NCBI GenBank assembly: GCA_937903005.1
Contig: CALFNR010000196.1
Span: forward strand, 1 to 40,524
Length of the DNA stretch: 40,524 bases
From: Clostridium_AI sp002297865
GTDB lineage: Bacteria > Bacillota > Clostridia > Lachnospirales > Lachnospiraceae
Direction of reading: 5' to 3'
The translations under genes were made by a program, and so were the position numbers. The first letter of the stretch is position 1. Every line of letters begins with the position of its first letter. Below the pieces are notes generated by a model. It did not search any database, was not told the origin of the DNA, and saw only the letters and a program-made list of their open reading frames with translations. Below are positions 8,286 to 14,612 of this stretch, piece after piece.

Positions 8286-8540
8286 TTAGGCTGTAAAGCG
8301 TTTCCAAGGAATTCTTGCAGGATGTACATGTGAAAGAAAATTTACAATATCTCGTCTTCCATGGTAAGTTGGTATACCACGAGAATCCTGTGCCATTAGG
8401 ACTGTTGGAATATTACCTAAGAGTCGGCTGAATTCAGAACGAGTTGTTTCACGAGAAGAACTATTAAGAACAAATGGTTTAACAGCTACAACTGCAAATG
8501 TTAAACCCTGTTCTTTAATTACAGCTGCATCAAATTGCAT
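8286..8540 (-). CDS. Conserved 84-aa small protein of unknown function, first gene of the Thoeris operon
   Basis: 84 residues beginning MQFDAAVIKEQGLTFAVVAV and ending RIPWKRFTA. The core GNIPTVLMAQDSRGIPTYHG followed by RRDIVNFL looks like a strongly conserved small soluble domain. I recall similar short proteins (VxxEQGxTFAVVxVK, VLMAQDSxGxPTYxGRxDI, IPWKxYT) in other phyla with no assigned role. There is no signal peptide or membrane segment. ATG 8540 has AAGGAGG 8 bases upstream. It is the first gene behind the CIRCE-bearing promoter and lies 106 bp from thsB in the same direction. Function is unknown. It could be a regulator, a third Thoeris component or a heat-shock protein sharing the promoter. 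Confidence 0.75.
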   Translation of the reverse strand: MQFDAAVIKEQGLTFAVVAVKPFVLNSSSRETTRSEFSRLLGNIPTVLMAQDSRGIPTYHGRRDIVNFLSHVHPARIPWKRFTA

Positions 8541-8571
8541 GTTTTTTCCTCCTTCCTAGTTTGATAATGAG

Positions 8572-8663
8572 AAAAAACTTTCAAAATGATTGCATTCAGC
8601 AGTAAAATATATTACAATTCAAGTTGGTGGTTGAATTTGCAGGATGCAAGTTCATTTTGAAAG
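8572..8663 (-). terminator. Leader stem-loop with U6 tail (possible attenuator or end of a small RNA)
   Basis: In the leftward leader, CTTTCAAAATGA (8663-8652) pairs with TCATTTTGAAAG (8589-8578), and TTGCAT (8649-8644) pairs with ATGCAA (8595-8590). This is 18 bp with a 2-nt bulge. The stem is followed at once by six U (8577-8572). Inside is a 7-bp hairpin, AATTCAA / TTGAATT, with loop CCACCAAC. Alternative pairings exist: TTGCA-tcc-TGCAA (8649-8637), and ATTCAGC (8674-8668) with GCTGAAT (8600-8594); both would disturb the main stem. It ends about 32 bases before the 84-aa start codon. Attenuation is an inference. Confidence 0.6.
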
Positions 8664-8688
8664 AGCAGCTGAATAGGCTGCTTTTTAG

Positions 8689-8715
8689 TTAGCACTAAAT
8701 ATTAGAGAGTGCTAA
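8689..8715 (-). promoter_or_regulatory. CIRCE-like HrcA operator
   Basis: Arms TTAGCACTA (8689-8697) and GAGTGCTAA (8707-8715) with a 9-nt spacer match the CIRCE consensus TTAGCACTC-N9-GAGTGCTAA at 17 of 18 arm positions. The symmetry is perfect over 12 bp when extended (TTAGTTAGCACT 8685-8696 / AGTGCTAACTAA 8708-8719). It lies directly downstream of the leftward -10 box, over the predicted start site, which is where CIRCE normally sits. HrcA is known to bind CIRCE to repress groESL and dnaK operons; no chaperone gene is present here. Confidence 0.75.
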
Positions 8716-8724
8716 CTAAATTAC

Positions 8725-8753
8725 ATGATATCAAATAGTGTATTTGTAGTCAA
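8725..8753 (-). promoter_or_regulatory. Sigma-A promoter of the 84-aa gene/thsB/thsA operon
   Basis: On the minus strand TTGACT (8753-8748), a 17-nt spacer, then TATCAT (8730-8725). The CIRCE-like operator begins about 10 bases further on. The predicted leader to ATG 8540 is about 180 nt. Confidence 0.7.
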
Positions 8754-8759
8754 GTAAAA

Positions 8760-8775
8760 ATAGAGAAAAAATCAC
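8760..8775 (+). repeat. Copy 1 of a 16-bp direct repeat in the divergent promoter region
   Basis: ATAGAGAAAAAATCAC, identical to 8822-8837. This copy lies 6 bases upstream of the leftward -35 box. Confidence 0.7.
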
Positions 8776-8816
8776 TAGAAATGAAAAAAATGAAACAAAA
8801 AGAACAATGTCATGAA

Positions 8817-8845
8817 TTGACATAGAGAAAAAATCACATTATAAT
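8817..8845 (+). promoter_or_regulatory. Consensus sigma-A promoter of rloAB
   Basis: TTGACA (8817-8822), 17-nt spacer, TATAAT (8840-8845): both boxes match consensus exactly. The spacer holds one copy of the 16-bp direct repeat. Confidence 0.85.
8822..8837 (+). repeat. Copy 2 of the 16-bp direct repeat, inside the rloA promoter spacer
   Basis: The same 16 bases, 62 bp from copy 1, filling nearly all of the spacer between the -35 and -10 boxes of the rightward promoter. The position suits a repressor site, though the A-rich sequence could also be a bent-DNA coincidence. Confidence 0.65.
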
Positions 8846-8893
8846 AGTATTGGAGTATAATATTAATAAATAATTATGAAAGTAGGTATTATA

Positions 8894-10258
8894 ATGCTCA
8901 TTGGTTTTGCGGTAAGCAATTACAGATCTTTTTATCAAAAACAAACAATTTCTTTTCTAGCTAGTAAGGTAGCTAGGCATAAAGAACATGTTACAGAAAT
9001 AGGGAATAGAAAGATTTTGAAAAGCAGCTTAATATTCGGTGCAAATGCTGGTGGAAAAACAAACTTAATAAGAGCGATTAACTTTTCAAGGAATATTATT
9101 TTGGAAGGGTTGGATTCAGTCAATTTAAGTAAGAAACATTTTAGGATTGAGCGAGATGCATATAATCAACCAGGTGTATTTGAATATCGAATGATGGTAG
9201 GAGAAAAAGAATATTCCTATGGTATCGTAATTTCATATGCAAAAGCAGAGGTGATTTCTGAATGGCTTGTAAGAATTGAGAAAAGTGGGAGAGAAGTTGA
9301 AATATTCAATCGTATTGTTGATGAAAGTGGAAAAAGTAATGTAACAACAGAGATTAAATCTGGCTCAAAATTAGAAAAGATGAGAATGGAAATATATTTA
9401 GAAGATTTCGGGGAAAATATTTCAGATGTATTTCGAAAAAAAAGTATTTTGAGTGATATTGCCCAAAGAGGGAATGGAAAAGAAGGTATATTTGAAGAGA
9501 TAACTTCTGTTTATGAATGGTTTAATCAAATCATTGTACTTTTTCCAAGTACAAGATATGAAGGAATCAATGAATTGGCAGCAAATTCACATAGAAGGAA
9601 ATTCTTCTCAACAAAGTTGTTAAATTATGATACTGGCATTTGTAAGGTAGATAGCAAGAAGGAAGAGATGAATTTTGATAAAATCTTAGAAGGAGTTCCA
9701 AGGGAAGAAGCAGAAAAAATTAAGGTTATAGTATCAAATCAGACAAGTAAACATCCAGTGACAATGAGAATAAATGAACAAATATTTGATTTGCGGAAAG
9801 ATGAAAATGGAAATATTATTTATAATAAAATTGTAATGGATCATGGAAATGCCGAAGAACAATTTGAGTATCAAGATGAATCGGATGGAACCAAACGCTT
9901 ATTCGACTTAATTCCGCTTCTTGCAGATAATTGTAATGGAAGAGTAATTTTAATTGATGAAATTGATAGAAGCCTTCATACGAATTTAACAAGACGTTTT
10001 GTGAGTGATTTTTATCAGATGGCTAATAACAGGAATGTGCAGTTAATCACGACTACTCATGATTCACATTTATTGGATTTAGATTTATTAAGGCAAGATG
10101 AAATATGGTTTGTAGAAAGGCAGCCTGATCATAGTTCAAGGATGTACTCCTTAGATGACTTTAAGCAGAGATATGATAAGAAAATTGATAAAGAGTATTT
10201 AATTGGAAGATATGGAGCAATACCATTGCTATCACCTGATTTTGATATGGAGGAGTAA
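8894..10258 (+). CDS. RloA / AbiL-like AAA ATPase (defence-associated)
   Basis: 454 residues. It opens with the SMC/OLD-like first strand LIGFAVSNYRSF, has a Walker A motif GANAGGKTN at about 49-57, a Walker B VILIDEIDRSLH at about 351-362, and a switch region LITTTHDSHLL near 384-394. This is the AAA_15/AAA_21 ABC-type ATPase family that includes RloA and AbiL proteins, also related to the ATPase of PARIS. With its RloB partner it is expected to act in anti-phage abortive defence. I chose ATG 8894 (AGTAGGT upstream, MLIGF start typical); the in-frame ATG 8876 has no ribosome site. Its stop is 1 base from the rloB start. AT-rich and flanked by the divergent Thoeris operon. Confidence 0.85.
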   Translation: MLIGFAVSNYRSFYQKQTISFLASKVARHKEHVTEIGNRKILKSSLIFGANAGGKTNLIRAINFSRNIILEGLDSVNLSKKHFRIERDAYNQPGVFEYRMMVGEKEYSYGIVISYAKAEVISEWLVRIEKSGREVEIFNRIVDESGKSNVTTEIKSGSKLEKMRMEIYLEDFGENISDVFRKKSILSDIAQRGNGKEGIFEEITSVYEWFNQIIVLFPSTRYEGINELAANSHRRKFFSTKLLNYDTGICKVDSKKEEMNFDKILEGVPREEAEKIKVIVSNQTSKHPVTMRINEQIFDLRKDENGNIIYNKIVMDHGNAEEQFEYQDESDGTKRLFDLIPLLADNCNGRVILIDEIDRSLHTNLTRRFVSDFYQMANNRNVQLITTTHDSHLLDLDLLRQDEIWFVERQPDHSSRMYSLDDFKQRYDKKIDKEYLIGRYGAIPLLSPDFDMEE

Positions 10259-10259
10259 T

Positions 10260-11138
10260 ATGGTAAATAAGTACCGACTAGCTTCAACATCCTTTGAACG
10301 AAAAGAAGAGGATGAAAAGGTTGAAAGAAAAAAGATATATTTTTTGTCAGTTGAGGGAAATTTGACAGAAAAGCAATATTTTGAAGGAGTTTCAGCAAAT
10401 CGCAACGAACTTGGTATAAAAGGAATAGTTGATGTGGAAGTGCTAAAAAGAGCAAGCAGTGATAATAATAGTGCTCCAAAATATGTAGTAGAATTGCTAG
10501 AAGAATGCGTAAGATTACGGGAATTAGGAGTTGAGAGTTTTACAGAGGATATTCCGAAAGAGTTTATTGAGAAATATGGAATGACGTTTGTGAAAGTTTT
10601 TTTAAAGAATCCAGATAAGTTGACAAGAAAACAAAGAAACTGTTTTATTACAGAGCTGCAAAAGATAGGATATGATATAAAATATCGAAAGCATATTCAT
10701 ACAATCCAAAAAGGAGAGGATGAATTCTGCGTATTAATCGATAAAGATAGGCATACACATTCTCTTAATAATTTGAAAGAAGTAATGGATTATTGCAGAG
10801 AAAAGGGATATCAATGTTATATTGCAAATCCTTGTTTTGAATTCTGGTTATTACTTCATCTTTCTGATGTAAAAACGGAATATAAAGAAAAAATGGATGA
10901 GATAAAGGAAAATAGAAAGATATCAAATAACCATACTTATGTAAGTCGTGAAGTATCAGAGAAGGCACATCATGGCAAAGGGGGGATTAATTTTAAAGAT
11001 AATTATTTGCCATATGTAAGGGATGCAATGGAAAGAGCCAAAGAATTTGCATCAGATGAAGAAAGTTTAATTGAGCAAGTAGGGTGTAATCTGTGGAAAC
11101 TTTTAGAAATGATGATGCAATATAACATAGATGTTTAA
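10260..11138 (+). CDS. RloB-like protein (TOPRIM-like partner of RloA)
   Basis: 292 residues. Motifs of the RloB family are FLSVEGNLTEKQYFEGV near the N-terminus (the acidic residue of a TOPRIM-like fold), EDEFCVLIDKDRHTHSLNN in the middle with the Asp pair, and YIANPCFEFWLLLHL, which is strongly characteristic. The proposed role is a nuclease-like effector released or controlled by the RloA ATPase after phage infection; this is family inference. ATG 10260 follows GGAGGAG at the 3' end of rloA, 1 base after its stop, so the two are translated together. Confidence 0.85.
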   Translation: MVNKYRLASTSFERKEEDEKVERKKIYFLSVEGNLTEKQYFEGVSANRNELGIKGIVDVEVLKRASSDNNSAPKYVVELLEECVRLRELGVESFTEDIPKEFIEKYGMTFVKVFLKNPDKLTRKQRNCFITELQKIGYDIKYRKHIHTIQKGEDEFCVLIDKDRHTHSLNNLKEVMDYCREKGYQCYIANPCFEFWLLLHLSDVKTEYKEKMDEIKENRKISNNHTYVSREVSEKAHHGKGGINFKDNYLPYVRDAMERAKEFASDEESLIEQVGCNLWKLLEMMMQYNIDV

Positions 11139-11139
11139 T

Positions 11140-11164
11140 AACTTGCTATAGGAAACAAGTTTTT
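11140..11164 (+). terminator. Weak intrinsic terminator after rloB
   Basis: AACTTG (11140-11145) / CAAGTT (11156-11161) followed by TTT. Only 6 bp and AT-rich, directly after the stop codon. Confidence 0.4.
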
Positions 11165-11179
11165 CAAGGTAGCAATTTT

Positions 11180-11218
11180 CCTCCATTTGTCCTATAATAA
11201 TCCATAAGCAAATGGAGG
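11180..11218 (+). promoter_or_regulatory. 10-bp inverted repeat around a TATAAT box, including the cls ribosome site
   Basis: CCTCCATTTG (11180-11189) and CAAATGGAGG (11209-11218) are perfect complements; the second contains the cls GGAGG. TATAAT (11193-11198) lies between them with no good -35. A transcript starting at this box would lack the left arm, but read-through RNA from rloB could hide the ribosome site. Confidence 0.5.
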
Positions 11219-11224
11219 TCATCT

Positions 11225-12760
11225 ATGTCAGCGAAATACAAACAAATAATTAATAGTCGAATTTTTATTACTGCTATATTAGTTCTCATACAATTAACCT
11301 GGCTCGTAATCTTTTTTACCAATTTAACAAAGCATTATGCATTAATTAATGCACTGTTTACATTTCTAAGTGTTGCAATTGTGTTAATGATTATAAGTAA
11401 AGATGAAAATCCGGCATTTAAGATAGGATGGCTTATTATTATCATGATTTCACCGCTGTTTGGTGCGCTATTGTATCTTACGTCAGGAGATAAAAAGCCA
11501 TCCAGAAAACTTCAAGCTACTATCAACAAAGAACATGTACGCTGGAGAGATGAGTTAAGGCAGGAGGAATTGGTACTAAATGAAGTTCGGGCATTGAGAG
11601 AACGAGCCGCAGGAACCTGTCAGTATCTGAATCATTTAAGTGGTTATCCAGTATACAAAAATACAGAGGTATTTTATTATCCAGTCGGTGAAAAAATGTA
11701 TGAGAGTATGCTAGAAGAACTAGAAAAAGCAGAACATTTTATTTTTCTTGAATATTTTATCATCAGTGAAGGAATTATGTGGAACCGAATATTAGACATT
11801 CTTACCCGTAAGGCAAAAGAAGGTTTAGATGTTCGCCTTATCTACGATGACTGGGGCTGCTTAACGGTACTTCCACCAGGTTATGTTTGGGAGATGGAGA
11901 AGCGGGGCATTAAATGCATGTCATTTAATCACGTAGTACCGCTACTTTCTCTTGTTATGAATAATCGAGATCACCGGAAAATAATCGTAATTGACGGTCA
12001 CACTGCATTTAATGGAGGAATTAATCTTTCGGATGAATATATTAATGAAAAGGAACGATTTGGACACTGGAAGGATACTGGTGTTAAGGTAATAGGTGAA
12101 GCGGTCTGGAATTTTACAGCTATGTTTCTTGAAATGTGGAATGCATTTAAAAAGACCGATGAGGAAGTAGATAAGTTTCGACCTCATGTACATCATAAGC
12201 AGCCTTTTGCCACAGATGGATATGTACAGCCCTTTGCAGATACGCCACTGGATGGGGAATCAGTAGCGGAAAATGTCTACTTGGAGATTATCAATCAAGC
12301 GAGACATTATGTTTACATCTTTACGCCGTATTTAATATTGGATAATGAAATGAAGACAGCACTATGTCTTGCTGCCAAACGTGGAGTGGATATTCGTCTG
12401 GTGACACCTGGAGTACCCGATAAGAAACTGACATACCGGTTAACCAGATCTAATTATATGCCGTTACTAAAGGCAGGTGTCAAAATCTATGAATATACGC
12501 CTGGATTTTTACATGCAAAAAGTTATGTATGTGACGATGAATTTGGTGTGGTAGGAACGATTAACATGGATTACCGCAGTCTATATCTTCATTTTGAGTG
12601 TGGAACGTTTTTTTACCGCTCGAAAGCCGTAAAAGACTTGAAACGAGATGCTATTAAAACAATAGAAGAGAGTCGTGAAGTATCGAAAAAGGATATTAAG
12701 TCAGGACTAATAGGTAGCTTGGTAAATGCTGTTTTACAAGTTCTGGCACCTCTATTTTAA
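11225..12760 (+). CDS. cls: Cardiolipin synthase
   Basis: 511 residues. Two N-terminal membrane helices at about 12-32 and 38-58, a PLDc_N segment, then two phospholipase D domains with HxKx4D motifs: HRKIIVIDG near residue 249 followed by GGINLSDEY, and HAKSYVCDDEF near 429 followed by TINMDYRSL. It joins two phosphatidylglycerol molecules to cardiolipin and glycerol at the membrane. The length is normal for the bacterial Cls family. ATG 11225 follows GGAGG. It marks the right edge of the defence island. Confidence 0.95.
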   Translation: MSAKYKQIINSRIFITAILVLIQLTWLVIFFTNLTKHYALINALFTFLSVAIVLMIISKDENPAFKIGWLIIIMISPLFGALLYLTSGDKKPSRKLQATINKEHVRWRDELRQEELVLNEVRALRERAAGTCQYLNHLSGYPVYKNTEVFYYPVGEKMYESMLEELEKAEHFIFLEYFIISEGIMWNRILDILTRKAKEGLDVRLIYDDWGCLTVLPPGYVWEMEKRGIKCMSFNHVVPLLSLVMNNRDHRKIIVIDGHTAFNGGINLSDEYINEKERFGHWKDTGVKVIGEAVWNFTAMFLEMWNAFKKTDEEVDKFRPHVHHKQPFATDGYVQPFADTPLDGESVAENVYLEIINQARHYVYIFTPYLILDNEMKTALCLAAKRGVDIRLVTPGVPDKKLTYRLTRSNYMPLLKAGVKIYEYTPGFLHAKSYVCDDEFGVVGTINMDYRSLYLHFECGTFFYRSKAVKDLKRDAIKTIEESREVSKKDIKSGLIGSLVNAVLQVLAPLF

Positions 12761-12770
12761 GATAGATTGT

Positions 12771-12802
12771 AAACGTCAAATTGATTTTGGCGTTTCTTTT
12801 AT
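12771..12802 (+). terminator. Intrinsic terminator after cls
   Basis: AAACGTCAAA (12771-12780) / TTTGGCGTTT (12786-12795) with one G-U pair, then CTTTTATTT. Confidence 0.7.
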
Positions 12803-12864
12803 TTATAGAAATAAGAAAATGTGGTACTATATTACAGGAAAAGAATCTAATAGGAGGTACAAAA

Positions 12865-14610
12865 GTGAAAAAACTGCTTATTTATATCAAGGACTATAAA
12901 AAGGAGTGTGTTTTAGGACCGCTTTTTAAACTTTTAGAAGCATCCTTTGAGCTGCTTGTGCCGTTAGTAATGGCGGCGATTATAGATGTAGGTATTGCTA
13001 ATCAAGACAAACCTTATATTATGAAAATGTGCTTTGTGCTTATATTATTAGGCGTTGTGGGATTAGCCAGCTCAATCACAGCTCAGTATTTTGCGGCAAA
13101 AGCGGCAGTAGGTTTTTCTACAAAGCTTCGCTATGCATTGTTTGAACATATTCAGTCTTTATCTTTTACAGAAATGGATACCATCGGCACATCTACATTA
13201 ATTACAAGAATGACAAGCGATATTAATCAGGTGCAGTCGGGAGTTAATATGGCATTGCGTCTGTTCCTTCGTTCGCCATTTATCGTTTTTGGTGCTATGA
13301 TTATGGCGTTTACCATAAATGTGAAAGCAGCACTGATATTTGTAATCACGATTCCAGTGTTATCAATGATCGTATTTGGCATAATGAAAATCACAATTCC
13401 AATCTATAAAAAGGTACAGTCAAGCCTTGATGATGTATTGGGAAAAACCAGAGAAAACCTGACTGGTATTCGTGTCATTCGTGCATTTAATAAGCAGGAT
13501 GACGAAATTGCCCAGTTTGATGAAAAGAATCAGACATTAACCAACTGGCAGGTATTTGTAGGTAGAATTTCAGCACTTACGAATCCTCTTACTTTCATTG
13601 TGGTGAATGTTGCAACAGCAGCACTTTTGTGGACAGGAGCCATTCGTGTTGATACTGGTATTATCACACAAGGTGAACTGATTGCCCTAGTAAACTATAT
13701 GTCACAGATTCTAGTGGAGTTAGTGAAGTTAGCCAACTTGATTATCCTTGTGACAAAAGCTTTGGCATGCGCCAATCGTGTTGAATCAATTTTGTCAACG
13801 GAATCTTCCATGGAACTTTACGAGAAAGTTGAAGGCTCGGAGAGTGCGCAAAATCAAAAGGACAATTCTGAATATATCGTAGAATTTAATCATGTCAGTC
13901 TAACTTATAAAAATGCAAGTGAAGAATCCCTTACGGATATTGATTTTAAAGTAAAACGTGGTGAAACCATAGGAATCATCGGAGGTACTGGCTCAGGAAA
14001 ATCTTCTCTTGTAAATCTGATTCCGAGGTTTTATGACGTTACGAAAGGAAGCGTTCGAATTAATGGAAGAGATGTAAGAACCTATTCTTTACAAGCATTA
14101 CGTGAACAGATTGGAACTGTACTGCAAAAAGCAGTATTATTTAAAGGAACAATCAGAGAAAATCTGTTATGGGGAAAAATCGATGCCACAGAAAAGGAAC
14201 TAATGGAAGCAATTGAAGCATCTCAATCAAAAGAATTTGTAGAACAAAAGGAAGGCAAGCTGGATTTTCTTATCGAACAGGGTGGAAGAAACCTATCAGG
14301 AGGACAGAAACAGCGTTTAACGATAGCACGTGCCTTAGTTCGGAAACCGAAGATTTTGATTCTGGATGATAGTGCGTCTGCACTTGATTTTGCAACAGAT
14401 GCCAGACTTAGAAAAGCGATTCGCAATCTGCAAAAAGAACTGACCGTATTTATTGTGTCACAGCGTGCTGCTTCCATACAGTTTGCAGATAAAATCATTG
14501 TGTTAGATGATGGCTGCGTCGCTGGAATTGGTACTCATGATGAATTGCTTGAAAAGAACGAAGTATATCAGGAAATCTATTATTCCCAGTTTCCAAAGGA
14601 GGCGAAATAA
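12865..14610 (+). CDS. ABC exporter half-transporter, degenerate-site subunit
   Basis: 581 residues: an N-terminal six-helix exporter domain (about 10-310) and a nucleotide-binding domain with Walker A GGTGSGKSS near 372 and the intact signature LSGGQKQR near 477. The Walker B region reads ILILDDSAS, with Asp where the catalytic Glu should be, and the H-loop His is replaced by Gln (VSQRAAS). These changes are typical of the degenerate half of heterodimeric multidrug exporters. The start is GTG 12865, 9 bases after AGGAGG. The partner follows 2 bases later. The substrate is unknown; drugs, peptides or lipids are possible. Confidence 0.92.
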   Translation: MKKLLIYIKDYKKECVLGPLFKLLEASFELLVPLVMAAIIDVGIANQDKPYIMKMCFVLILLGVVGLASSITAQYFAAKAAVGFSTKLRYALFEHIQSLSFTEMDTIGTSTLITRMTSDINQVQSGVNMALRLFLRSPFIVFGAMIMAFTINVKAALIFVITIPVLSMIVFGIMKITIPIYKKVQSSLDDVLGKTRENLTGIRVIRAFNKQDDEIAQFDEKNQTLTNWQVFVGRISALTNPLTFIVVNVATAALLWTGAIRVDTGIITQGELIALVNYMSQILVELVKLANLIILVTKALACANRVESILSTESSMELYEKVEGSESAQNQKDNSEYIVEFNHVSLTYKNASEESLTDIDFKVKRGETIGIIGGTGSGKSSLVNLIPRFYDVTKGSVRINGRDVRTYSLQALREQIGTVLQKAVLFKGTIRENLLWGKIDATEKELMEAIEASQSKEFVEQKEGKLDFLIEQGGRNLSGGQKQRLTIARALVRKPKILILDDSASALDFATDARLRKAIRNLQKELTVFIVSQRAASIQFADKIIVLDDGCVAGIGTHDELLEKNEVYQEIYYSQFPKEAK

Positions 14611-14612
14611 GG

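Noticed and set aside
8664..8686. AGCAGC/GCTGCT hairpin followed by T5 on the plus strand
   Set aside because: It looks like a plus-strand terminator, but no plus-strand gene lies upstream. I treat it as part of the minus-strand leader structure.
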